This document shows positions 52,072-60,129 of a stretch of 64,000 bases of DNA, one piece after another; within the stretch, counting starts at the first letter, position 1, and each line of letters opens with the position of its first letter. A program made the position numbers and the translations under genes. The DNA comes from Desulfovermiculus sp041686195 (GTDB lineage Bacteria > Desulfobacterota > Desulfovibrionia > Desulfovibrionales > Desulfothermaceae). The notes below the pieces were generated by a model that was not told the origin of the DNA, ran no database searches, and saw only the letters and a program-made list of their open reading frames with translations. Location: NCBI GenBank assembly GCA_041686195.1, contig JAWLEI010000005.1:4753-68752 (forward strand), given 5' to 3'.

Positions 52072-52150
52072 TGCTCTTTACGCATGCACATATCATTGTG
52101 CCATGCCAGCCCATGAAGAGAAAAAGGGCTGAGCACAGATCCGGAAAATC

Positions 52151-53278
52151 TTATCCGGACTGAATATCTCCTGCCCTGACCTGCAGGCGGTCAGCAAACT
52201 CAAGAAGAAGTTCTGCAGCAACCTCTAAGGATCTTGAATTGTGTCCCGCCGCCTCCCGGCGATGGACCCATTTGGCAACCTCCATGATTTCATTGGTACC
52301 AAGGCCCAATTCTGGGCTCTGATCGTGTATGCTGTGCAGAATTGTCTGCTTCCTCTCCTCTCTCAGACGAAGGGCCTGGCGGAAATTTTCCGCTGATTTG
52401 GACTTTTCTTCTTGCAGTTTTCTTCTATTTTCCTGTTCCTGCCCATCAGGACCACTTTTCTTGTTCTCCTGTACCGCATAGATCGATTTGTTCAATTCAT
52501 AGCTTGCCTCTTCTACTGCCTGTTCAGCCTGCAGAAATTCTTCAACATTCTCTATTAAGTCCAGGTTGTGGCTCAAGATGTCCAAAAGCCGGCCCAAATC
52601 ACGAAAATAGGCAGCATACAAATCAAACATCTCAGCCGCTTGATTTTGGGTCAGACCGGCTTGTTCTCTTCTGCCTTCCGGGCCAACAAAGACTTTTTGG
52701 ACCTGTTCGGCCTCTTCGTGTAATACGTTTACAACCTGTGGGGCATAGTTCTGGGAGATACGCTTGAGCACAGCGGGCTTGAGCGCATATTCAAGAACCC
52801 GGTTTCGTGCCTTCTTGACCGAGTCTTCCGGAGAGTGCAGATTGAGGAACTGTCCTCCGTATCGGGCATTGAGGATCTTGAAACTGATCAGCAGCCTCCC
52901 GTTGTCCCCTGGAGCCTCGGGGCTCCCAGGCGGACTATAATAGTCAACCAGAACCCGGGCTATGTCCTGGATCAGGGAGGAGGTAAAAAAAGACCTTTCC
53001 ACCCACGAACCTTTGTCCTTTGAACTGCTCTTGTTGCCGGTTTCATCGGGTTCCTGGTCTTTCGTATCGGAGGGGGGTGCAAGAGAGGCATTGACTGAAG
53101 AGCCGTTGACACCCTGAGAAACAATTTGTTGCCTGATCTCACCTTCATGGTGATCACCGTCATCCTGGCTCAGGCTCTTAAGCTTGTCGCTCTGTTGGAA
53201 CAGGAACCATCCAGTGGCTGTTCCAGCTGCAATCAGAACTGCGAGCACCAGGATGATGATATGTTTATTGAGCATCAC
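52151..53278 (-). CDS. membrane-anchored hypothetical protein
   Basis: 375-residue protein with an N-terminal membrane anchor (IIILVLAVLIAAGTATGWFL). A low-complexity acidic and serine-rich linker follows (about residues 35-90). The rest is a mostly helical, charged domain with predicted coiled-coil stretches (EEFLQAEQAVEEASYEL and ENRRKLQEEKSKSAENF). No known family was recognised. The topology suggests a periplasmic domain tethered to the inner membrane. GTG 53278 and ATG 53275 are both possible starts. Confidence 0.65.
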   Translation of the reverse strand: MMLNKHIIILVLAVLIAAGTATGWFLFQQSDKLKSLSQDDGDHHEGEIRQQIVSQGVNGSSVNASLAPPSDTKDQEPDETGNKSSSKDKGSWVERSFFTSSLIQDIARVLVDYYSPPGSPEAPGDNGRLLISFKILNARYGGQFLNLHSPEDSVKKARNRVLEYALKPAVLKRISQNYAPQVVNVLHEEAEQVQKVFVGPEGRREQAGLTQNQAAEMFDLYAAYFRDLGRLLDILSHNLDLIENVEEFLQAEQAVEEASYELNKSIYAVQENKKSGPDGQEQENRRKLQEEKSKSAENFRQALRLREERKQTILHSIHDQSPELGLGTNEIMEVAKWVHRREAAGHNSRSLEVAAELLLEFADRLQVRAGDIQSG

Positions 53279-53428
53279 AGCGAGTTTGTCCAGATTATAG
53301 TTTCAGCTGCCATTGTACCCGCAAGATACGAGTTCTATGGCATTGTACTTTTGTATATGTATCAAATATGTTTTCAAACTTCAATGAACAGGGCATAATA
53401 GGCTCGACTCCATGCAAGGATTCACATC

Positions 53429-54109
53429 ATGTCTTTTGTCACTATAAACCCGCAAAACCTTCAAGGTCCCTTCCGGCCTCGTAAATCCATTATCCTGGCT
53501 TCTGCCTCCCCCCGCCGCCAAACCCTGCTCACCGATCTGGGATTATATTTTACCGTTCTGCCCGGCACTCATCCCGAACCAAATCCCGAACCAGGCGAAC
53601 CGGCCGGGGAATACGCCCAACGCATGGCCCTGCTCAAGGCCCGGTCAGCAGCCAAAACAAAAAGACCCGGGATCATCCTGGCTGCCGATACTGTCGTCCG
53701 GGCAGGTACGCATATACTGGGGAAACCGGAATCCTATGCCCAGGCCCTGGACATGCTCAATGAGCTCAATGCCGCCACCCACACAGTGCAGACCGGTTGT
53801 TGCCTGCTGGACCAGGAGAAAGCTGAGGCCCCGTATTTGTTTGCCGTCAGCACCCAAGTTACATTTTCCTGCCATTCTCCTGAGGTGTTAAAATGCTACG
53901 TAGAGAGCGGCGAACCCATGGGCAAAGCAGGAGGCTATGCCATCCAGGGAATTGGGGGATTTCTGGTCTCCCACATCAATGGCTCATACACCAATGTGGT
54001 CGGCTTGCCTTTGAATCAAACCGTCTCCGCCCTTTTGGATATGCAGGCTATAGCCTTGCCCTATAGTCTTACCGCTGAGCTTGGCCGGGATTTTAAGACG
54101 GATAAGTAA
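53429..54109 (+). CDS. maf: Maf-family nucleoside triphosphate pyrophosphatase
   Basis: Hydrolyses non-canonical or excess nucleoside triphosphates; in some bacteria linked to septum control. The 226-residue protein has IILASASPRRQTLL, IILAADTVV, LGKPESYAQALDML and the late GKAGGYAIQGIGGFLV. A roughly 17-residue N-terminal extension precedes the core. No special context was seen; the gene is transcribed away from the membrane-anchored hypothetical. Confidence 0.93.
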   Translation: MSFVTINPQNLQGPFRPRKSIILASASPRRQTLLTDLGLYFTVLPGTHPEPNPEPGEPAGEYAQRMALLKARSAAKTKRPGIILAADTVVRAGTHILGKPESYAQALDMLNELNAATHTVQTGCCLLDQEKAEAPYLFAVSTQVTFSCHSPEVLKCYVESGEPMGKAGGYAIQGIGGFLVSHINGSYTNVVGLPLNQTVSALLDMQAIALPYSLTAELGRDFKTDK

Positions 54110-54150
54110 TCTTTCGGTTCAACCCTGGTTTGGTTTGTGCTTCTCAGCTG

Positions 54151-54185
54151 AAAAAAAAAGCGGAATCCTGGAACAGGATTCCGCT
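54151..54185 (-). terminator. rho-independent terminator of the coiled-coil membrane protein gene
   Basis: On the minus strand AGCGGAATCCTG, a three-base loop and CAGGATTCCGCT form a long stem followed by a T-run (nine A on the plus strand at 54151-54159). It may also act weakly on the convergent maf transcript. Confidence 0.85.
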
Positions 54186-54250
54186 GTGCATGCAGGCCAA
54201 AATGGGGGTTCACATTTTAGCCCTGTTCATCAAGGTCCACTGAGAGCATA

Positions 54251-54691
54251 TTACAAATCTTTCTTAAGCTCTTCCAGTATCTTATTCACTTCAGCCAACT
54301 TTTCCTGGGCGGCGCCATCCAGCTGCTGTCCGAGCATATCAGCTTTTTGGGCCATGTCATCCATCATGGACTCATAGACAATCCGCTTGGTCTCTTCCGG
54401 CAAGCCTTCCACTTTGTCCATTGCCTGGTTCAGGGATTGTACCTGTTCATCCAGATCCGCAACCTGTGATTCCATGGCATCGACTTTACCTTGCATGGTC
54501 TGGACCGCTTCCTCGGCCCCGGTCACACCCTTGACCTGATTATTGATGGTTGCGATGTTTTGCCGCAAGCTGAAAAAGAAGACCACCATCAAGACCACAG
54601 CCAGCAAGGCCACAATCAGTGCAGCCTTGCCCAATCCCTGGCGGGCTTCCTGCGTCAGTTCAGGGTTTGAGCCAGTCGCAGCAGTAGCCAT
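54251..54691 (-). CDS. small membrane-anchored coiled-coil protein
   Basis: 146-residue protein. After about 22 residues comes one membrane span (AALIVALLAVVLMVVFFFSL). It is followed by a helical, acidic coiled coil (QTMQGKVDAMESQVADLDEQ and the C-terminal KLAEVNKILEELKKDL). AGGAGG stands before the ATG, and a strong terminator follows. The family is not recognised. The topology resembles small periplasmic or cell-division accessory proteins, but nothing specific supports such a role. Confidence 0.72.
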   Translation of the reverse strand: MATAATGSNPELTQEARQGLGKAALIVALLAVVLMVVFFFSLRQNIATINNQVKGVTGAEEAVQTMQGKVDAMESQVADLDEQVQSLNQAMDKVEGLPEETKRIVYESMMDDMAQKADMLGQQLDGAAQEKLAEVNKILEELKKDL

Positions 54692-54924
54692 AGTTGTACC
54701 TCCTAAAAATCTTGATTAAACGAACCATTTAAACCCACAATCAACGTCCCCTGACTCTCTTCTCCGTTTGGCCAAAAACCTGCTTGTGCCGCCGTTCACA
54801 AGATGGTCCCAGAGAGACCATCACGCACGGATTCTATGTTTTTACGGTCTTTTCCATACAGGAAGCCACGGGTGGCCTTTGGCCGATTCGGCATCATACG
54901 TGACATTTGTGCTAAAATCAATGT

Positions 54925-56298
54925 TTAATTGACCAGGCTGTGCAAAGGAGCAGGAATTCGTCCTCCATGGCGGATAAAGCCGGCTGATCCTTGCATATGC
55001 CGCAAGGAGATGATCGGGGCCCGGCCCAGGAGTCCGCCGAACTCAACCTCTTGGCCCGCTTTTTTGCCCGGAACCGGTATGAGCCTGGCCGCGGTGGTCT
55101 TTTTGTTTATCACCCCGATGGCCATCTCGTCAGCTACAATGGCGGCAATGGTTTCAACCGAGGTTTCCCCAGGAATGGCTACCATATCCAGGCCGACAGA
55201 ACACACACAGGTCATAGCCTCCAGTTTTTCCAGGCTCAAATGCCCTTGGGCCACGGCCTGAGCGATATTCACATCTTCGCTGACCGGAATAAAAGCACCG
55301 GACAGCCCGCCGACATGCGAGCTGGCAAAGGCCCCTCCTTTTTTGACTGCATCGTTAAGCAGGGCCAACAAGGCTGTCGACCCAGGCACACCTATGCCCT
55401 CAAGGCCCAGGCTTTGAAATATCTCCCCCACGCTGTCTCCGACATTCGGGGTTGGAGCCAGAGAGAGATCGACAATGCCGAAAGGGACACCCAGCTCATT
55501 GGCCACTTCCCGGCCAATGAGCTCACCAACCCGGGTCACCTTGTATGCAGTTCGCTTAATGATTTCGGAAAGGCGGTCGAAGCTCAAGTCCGGATCGTTG
55601 ACCAGGGCCCGGTCAATGGCTTTTTTGACCACACCCGGACCGCTGACCCCGACGTTGATAACCGTATCCGGCTCACCAGTCCCCAGATAGGCCCCGGCCA
55701 TGAAGGGGATATCCTCAGGGATATTGGCAAAGACACAGAGCTTGGCGCAGCCTAAGCCATCCCGGTCCGCAGTCAAGCGGGCAGTCTCCTTGATGACCTG
55801 ACCCATGGTCCAGACTGCGTCCATATTGATTCCGCTCTTGCTGGAGGCCACATTCACCGAGGCACAGACCCGTTGAGTGCGGGCCAAGGCCTCAGGGACG
55901 GCCTGCATTAAGGCCTTATCGCCCTGGGCCGCACCTTTTTCCACCAAAGCGCTGAACCCCCCGATAAAATCGATGCCCACTTCTTCTGCCGCCTGATCCA
56001 GAGTCTTTGCCAGACGGATCAGCTCCTCGGGTCCAAACGGAGCCCCCACCACGGCCATAGGGCTCACCGCAATGCGCTTATTGACAACTGGAATCCCGTA
56101 TTTGGACCCCACCCGATCGCAGATGGGAACAAAGTGAGAGCCGATGCGCAGGATTTTGTCCCGCACAGCTTTTTGGGCCTTGGCCGGTTCGTGGCTGGCG
56201 CAGTCGAACAAGCTGATGCCCAGGGTCACTGTGCGCACATCCAGATTTTCATTCTTGACCATTTCCAGGGTGGAGATGACCTCGCGTTCACTGAGCAT
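54925..56298 (-). CDS. PFL-family protein, DUF711/UPF0210
   Basis: 457-residue protein of the UPF0210 family, whose fold is related to pyruvate formate-lyase but whose reaction is not known. Characteristic stretches are TVTLGISLFDCAS, VNKRIAVSPMAVVGAPFG, ASVNVASSKSGINMDA, VINVGVSGPGVVKKAI and LLALLNDAVKKGGAFASSHVGG. The ACT-domain gene lies 17 bases upstream on the same strand, the usual pairing of this family, so the two probably form one operon. Confidence 0.93.
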   Translation of the reverse strand: MLSEREVISTLEMVKNENLDVRTVTLGISLFDCASHEPAKAQKAVRDKILRIGSHFVPICDRVGSKYGIPVVNKRIAVSPMAVVGAPFGPEELIRLAKTLDQAAEEVGIDFIGGFSALVEKGAAQGDKALMQAVPEALARTQRVCASVNVASSKSGINMDAVWTMGQVIKETARLTADRDGLGCAKLCVFANIPEDIPFMAGAYLGTGEPDTVINVGVSGPGVVKKAIDRALVNDPDLSFDRLSEIIKRTAYKVTRVGELIGREVANELGVPFGIVDLSLAPTPNVGDSVGEIFQSLGLEGIGVPGSTALLALLNDAVKKGGAFASSHVGGLSGAFIPVSEDVNIAQAVAQGHLSLEKLEAMTCVCSVGLDMVAIPGETSVETIAAIVADEMAIGVINKKTTAARLIPVPGKKAGQEVEFGGLLGRAPIISLRHMQGSAGFIRHGGRIPAPLHSLVN

Positions 56299-56315
56299 GT
56301 GTCCCCCCTTGCCGG

Positions 56316-56873
56316 CTACAATCGGCAGATGTCCTCAAATATTTTTTTATGCTGAACCGTGATCTCAATCCCCCTTTCTTTCCCAATCCGGTGCAGAGCA
56401 GCGGTCATCTCCTGCAGTTCCAGGCCCGTGGGCACATCAACTTCAAAAATACTTACCACCTGGCCGGCAAAATCAGAAGTTCCAGGGACAGAGTTGAGAT
56501 TGGTAATATTTACATGCATCCGTTTCATCTCACAGGTTACAGCAGCAATCAGCCCCACTTGATCAGCGCCGATACAAACCACTACAAAAGGCTCGGCCGG
56601 GAGATCTTTATCTGGAGCTTGCTTGGGATGCACAAGCTTAACATAGGGCACAATCCCCAGTGGGGCCAATCCGTTATTCAGTTCAAGCAGCAGCTGGTCC
56701 GAAGACAGGTGGGGAGGGAGGCTGACCAGAAATATCCCGGCAAACTCATCCTGGAGTACAGTCTGAGTCAAATCATCAATATTGCAATTATTCATGGCCA
56801 AAAGAGATGCCACCTCACAAACAATCCCGGGCCGGTCGGTGCCGAGTACGGTCACCGCTACCTGTGCACACAT
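56316..56873 (-). CDS. tandem ACT-domain protein, GcvR-like
   Basis: 185 residues with two ACT domains (about 5-75 and 95-170): VTVLGTDRPGIVCEVASLLA and VCIGADQVGLIAAVTCEMKR. This resembles GcvR, which senses glycine for glycine-cleavage control, and the ACT proteins coupled to UPF0210 genes. Direct partner here is the DUF711 gene, so an amino-acid-sensing role in that unit is likely (inference). Confidence 0.9.
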   Translation of the reverse strand: MCAQVAVTVLGTDRPGIVCEVASLLAMNNCNIDDLTQTVLQDEFAGIFLVSLPPHLSSDQLLLELNNGLAPLGIVPYVKLVHPKQAPDKDLPAEPFVVVCIGADQVGLIAAVTCEMKRMHVNITNLNSVPGTSDFAGQVVSIFEVDVPTGLELQEMTAALHRIGKERGIEITVQHKKIFEDICRL

Positions 56874-57069
56874 GCAGACCCCCTTCAGGACTGGACGTCA
56901 CAGCTCAGAGTGTTATACCAGAACCGAAAAAGTTTGTAGCACTGTTTGGCATGGCACACAACTCACCAGCCTCTGCTGGGTCCTTGACCTTGGTCTTTGG
57001 ATAGGAGAAGCTTCAGTGTTTTGAGACTTTGGGGAAATATATTCCATTCGATATTCAGGAGGATTACAC

Positions 57070-57588
57070 ATGGAAAAAGGCTATGTTCAACTCTACACCG
57101 GCAATGGGAAGGGAAAAACCACCGCTGCCCTGGGACAGGCCTTGCGGGCTGCCGGAGCCGGACTGAAGGTCTTCATTGGCCAGTTTGTTAAAGGCATGCA
57201 CTACAGCGAACTCGACAGCCTGAAGAATTTTTCCGCGTTCATTGTCATCAAGCAGTTCGGCCGGGATTGCTTTATCTTCAATGATCCAACTCCGGAAGAC
57301 TGTGCCCTGGCCCGGGACGGCCTGCAGGAAATCAACGCCATCATCCACTCCGGCCAGTATGAAATGGTCATCTTAGACGAAGTAAATATCGCCACCTATT
57401 ATAATTTGTTTACTGTTGACGACCTGTTGGAGGTCATTCGCAACAAGCCGCCCCACATAGAGCTCATCCTGACCGGGCGCATGGCTGATCCCAGAATCGT
57501 GGAAGCCGCTGATCTGGTTACGGAAATGAAGGAGATCAAACATTACTACCAACAGGGTGTCCAGGCCAGATCCGGGATAGAAAAATGA
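57070..57588 (+). CDS. cobO: cob(I)yrinic acid a,c-diamide adenosyltransferase
   Basis: Adds the 5'-deoxyadenosyl group to corrinoids. The 172-residue CobA/CobO/BtuR-type protein has the modified P-loop YTGNGKGKTTAALGQALRA, IGQFVKGMHYSELDSL, VILDEVNIATYYNL and LTGRMADPRIVEAADLVTEM. The usual length is 170-200. It is followed by two small genes, a conserved hypothetical and a CooT-like protein. No B12 riboswitch was seen upstream in the 196-base divergent gap. Confidence 0.93.
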   Translation: MEKGYVQLYTGNGKGKTTAALGQALRAAGAGLKVFIGQFVKGMHYSELDSLKNFSAFIVIKQFGRDCFIFNDPTPEDCALARDGLQEINAIIHSGQYEMVILDEVNIATYYNLFTVDDLLEVIRNKPPHIELILTGRMADPRIVEAADLVTEMKEIKHYYQQGVQARSGIEK

Positions 57589-57678
57589 AAACCGGGAACC
57601 TGGAACCCAGCACCCTGCAGCTTTGACCCGCAATTTGTTTTCTCTCTCCCCCCATCTTAACCCACAAGGAGGCCGGAC

Positions 57679-57882
57679 ATGGACAGCTTGGAAAAGGCCC
57701 GTATCCGCATGGAGCACTGGATCGAACATAATGACCAGCATCAGCAGGAATATGAAGCCTTGGCCCAGGAGCTGGAACAAGCCGGAAAGCAAGAGGCGGC
57801 TGCTGAAGTTCGGACCATGAGCGAGTTGACTGGCAAGGGAAGCGAACATCTGCGCCAGGCCATCGCTGCCTTGCAGGCCTGA
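57679..57882 (+). CDS. small conserved hypothetical protein
   Basis: 67-residue, acidic, helical protein (MDSLEKARIRMEHWIEHNDQ, then EEYEALAQELEQAGKQEAA-like helix). A strong AAGGAGG precedes the ATG. It lies between cobO and the CooT-like gene, suggesting a small operon. I recall similar short proteins adjacent to CooT genes in delta-proteobacteria, but this was not checked. Confidence 0.7.
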   Translation: MDSLEKARIRMEHWIEHNDQHQQEYEALAQELEQAGKQEAAAEVRTMSELTGKGSEHLRQAIAALQA

Positions 57883-57933
57883 AGCCGGAACATGGAGCCT
57901 GTTTACTGATAACCGAGCATAAGGAGGTGTGTT

Positions 57934-58128
57934 ATGTGCGATGTGCATGTCTATCTCAAGACAGGAGACAGCCGGGAAAAGGTCCTGGAAAGCGTGGAAT
58001 ATCTGGAGGCCAGGGGCCAGGAAATTACGGCCCGGAACATCTTTGGCCAGGAAAAGACTGTCCGGGCCAGATTTACTTTGTTTGACAACTCCCAAAACAG
58101 CATCATTCTTGAAGCCATAGAGCAATAA
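57934..58128 (+). CDS. CooT-family nickel-binding protein
   Basis: 64 residues. The N-terminal MCDVHVYL and NIFGQEKTVRARFTLFDN match the small CooT family, whose dimer binds one nickel through the N-terminal cysteine pair. In Rhodospirillum, CooT assists carbon monoxide dehydrogenase maturation (family knowledge); no CO dehydrogenase gene is in the window. AAGGAGG is just before the ATG. The neighbourhood (cobO, small gene) links it to metal-cofactor handling. Confidence 0.82.
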   Translation: MCDVHVYLKTGDSREKVLESVEYLEARGQEITARNIFGQEKTVRARFTLFDNSQNSIILEAIEQ

Positions 58129-58205
58129 GCGGCCTTTAAAGAGGAAAATACGGGTCGAATTCCCGTCTCCTTGAGGCCGTGGTCCTATCATTACAGGAGT
58201 TCTGT

Positions 58206-59294
58206 ATGACCCGGTACAAAGAAATCATTGTCCGCCTTGCCTGTGCTCTCTTTTGCCTCACTGGTGTGCTTGTGGTCCAAGAGGCCGATGCCCGGATCAT
58301 CTGGCGGGGTCAATCCAGCTATCCGGCCGGCCTTCCTCAGCTCTATGCCCCGGCTGAACGCTTTGCCGAGCTGGTGGAAGAGCTGACAGACGGAGAACTG
58401 ATCATCCGCATGCAGCCGGGGGGATCTGTTGTACCTTCCAAACAGGTATTTGATGCTGTAAGCAGCGGAACTCTGGACATCGGATGCACCTGGGCCGGCT
58501 GGTGGATCGGCAAGTTCCCGGCCTCTGTTCTGTTTGCCAATTCCTACCCCAACGGCATGCAGATGCGGGAAATGCTCAGCTGGATCTACCACGGCGACGG
58601 TCTTAAATTGTGGAACGAAATGTATAAAGGCCATGATGTCGTGGTCCTGCCGCCCTACGGAATGCTTGGTTCGGAGAACTTCTGCTGGTCCCGGAAGCCC
58701 ATCAACAGCCTGGAAGATTTCAAAGGCCTCAAGTTCCGCACTGTGGGCGTATGGGGGAAATGCCTGGAGCGTCTCGGGGCTCGGGTGGTCAGTCTGGCTG
58801 GAGGCGAAGTCTACCCTGCCCTGGAAAGGGGAGTCATTGATGCCGCGGAATTCGGCACACCGGCCATTGACCGCAAGCTGGGCTTTGAGGAGATCTGCCC
58901 CTATCTGAAGGTCCCCGGAATTCATGAACCCTGCGCTCCCCTGGAGACTTTGGTCCATGAAAAGACCTGGAAAGAACTCCCGGACCATCTCAAGCCCAAG
59001 GTCAAATACGCGTTGAAGATCTCCTGCTTTGAAGCCATTAATGAAGCCATGAAGCAGGATGCCGAAGCCATGGAATACTTTATGAACAGCTCCAAGGTGG
59101 AAGTGTCCAAGCTGACCCCGGAAATGATTGAGGAGATAAAGCGCATAGGTCAGGAAGAGATGGATAAAATGGCTAAAGAGGACGAATTCTTTGCCCGGGT
59201 CTTAGAGTCCCAGCGCAATTTCCGGAAGCTGGTGGAACCCTATGCCGATCTGGTTCGCCTGCCCTTTCCCTATGCCCAATCCGCAGACGAGTAG
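58206..59294 (+). CDS. dctP: TRAP transporter solute-binding protein, DctP family
   Basis: 362-residue periplasmic receptor with a signal peptide (VRLACALFCLTGVLVVQEADA). The mature protein follows the TRAP-DctP pattern: WRGQSSYPAGLP, LKFRTVGVWGKCLERLGA, and LAGGEVYPALERGVIDAAEF (ligand-binding region with the conserved arginine). The ATG at 58206 follows AGGAG. dctQ and dctM follow after 325 bases, a gap that contains repeat R7. This protein differs clearly from the orphan DctP at 550-1587. The substrate is unknown, with 2-oxo acids among family options. Confidence 0.93.
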   Translation: MTRYKEIIVRLACALFCLTGVLVVQEADARIIWRGQSSYPAGLPQLYAPAERFAELVEELTDGELIIRMQPGGSVVPSKQVFDAVSSGTLDIGCTWAGWWIGKFPASVLFANSYPNGMQMREMLSWIYHGDGLKLWNEMYKGHDVVVLPPYGMLGSENFCWSRKPINSLEDFKGLKFRTVGVWGKCLERLGARVVSLAGGEVYPALERGVIDAAEFGTPAIDRKLGFEEICPYLKVPGIHEPCAPLETLVHEKTWKELPDHLKPKVKYALKISCFEAINEAMKQDAEAMEYFMNSSKVEVSKLTPEMIEEIKRIGQEEMDKMAKEDEFFARVLESQRNFRKLVEPYADLVRLPFPYAQSADE

Positions 59295-59343
59295 GTGCCT
59301 GTCCCAACAGAGCCGGGCCGGGAGAGAGCCAAAGCGATAGGCG

Positions 59344-59601
59344 TTCAGCTTTGCCTGCGGCAAATCTGAAATATTTTTTTGCCCCAAAGCGGGCAAAAAA
59401 GGAGAAGTTTGCCGGATTGATCCAGGATGAAACTGGCGGGTGTGTAGGAGGGGCGAAAGATCATTCGCCCTCTTTGGCCAGTCACGCGCTGACACGTCAC
59501 TGACGCTTCCGAAGGGCAAGGCCAATGCTGCTAAGTTATTTGCTTGTTTCATACCAGTCCCTCCCTTGGCGGGACTGGCACATTACACCTGAGAACAAGT
59601 T
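59344..59601. repeat. mosaic palindromic intergenic repeat, copy R7 (within dctPQM)
   Basis: A hairpin unit 59344-59433 contains GCCTGCGGCAAATCTGAA and the GCCC-CAAAG-CGGGC stem, closing with GGATTGATCCAGGATGAAAC. A second unit from 59546 (GTTTCATACCAGTCCC) contains the GGGACTGG hairpin and an inverted TTGTTCTCAGGTGTAA module. The stretch between them (59434-59545) is only partly similar to other cargo. It separates dctP from dctQ. Confidence 0.8.
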
Positions 59602-59619
59602 TACCGAGGAGGCCTGTTG

Positions 59620-60129
59620 ATGCTTGGCCTGATAGACCGCATCAACGCCTGGGTGGGAAAGGCTGTGTCCTGGCTGGTCCCGATCCTTATTCTGGAGCTG
59701 GTCTACGATACAGCCGCCAGGTACCTTTTCAATGCCCCCACCCAGTGGTCCTATGACATTTCCTACATGCTCTATGGGACCATATTTCTGGCCGCTGCCG
59801 CCTATACCCTGCAAAAAGACAGGCATGTGCGCATTGAACTCCTCTACGACCGCTTCTCCCCCCGGGCCAAGGCGGTCATAGACTGCATAGGCTATCTTGT
59901 CTTTTTCTTCCCTCCGCTTTTGGCCCTTGTGTATTTTGGGACGCTTTTTGCCTGGAAATCCTGGGCATTGTTGGAGACCGGCGGCGAGAGCATGTGGCAG
60001 CCTCCGATATATCCCTTCAAGACCGTCCTGCCTTTGGCCTCCTTCCTGCTCTTGTTGCAGGGACTTACGCTTTTCATCCGCTCAGTGCAGACCATCTTGC
60101 AGGGAGAAAAAACTGATGGCCAGTCCTGA
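59620..60129 (+). CDS. dctQ: TRAP transporter small permease DctQ
   Basis: 169-residue inner-membrane protein with four predicted spans: AVSWLVPILILELVYDTAAR, ISYMLYGTIFLAAAAYTL, CIGYLVFFFPPLLALVYFG and PLASFLLLLQGLTLFI. The RHVRIELLYDRFSPRAK loop is typical. It partners with DctM as the membrane subunit. GAGGAGG precedes the ATG. Its 3' end overlaps dctM by 14 bases. Confidence 0.92.
   Translation: MLGLIDRINAWVGKAVSWLVPILILELVYDTAARYLFNAPTQWSYDISYMLYGTIFLAAAAYTLQKDRHVRIELLYDRFSPRAKAVIDCIGYLVFFFPPLLALVYFGTLFAWKSWALLETGGESMWQPPIYPFKTVLPLASFLLLLQGLTLFIRSVQTILQGEKTDGQS

Noticed and set aside
54802..54822. GATGGTC-CCAGA-GAGACCATC hairpin as a terminator for the DUF711 gene
   Set aside because: There is no T-run on the relevant strand; it may be an operator or chance palindrome, and support is too weak for a call.
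57070..57588. Cobalamin riboswitch upstream of cobO
   Set aside because: No B12-box-like sequence was recognised in the 196-base divergent gap.
59897..60115. Upstream extension of dctM into dctQ
   Set aside because: The ATG at 60116 starts the conserved permease; the extra residues overlap dctQ and lack family similarity.
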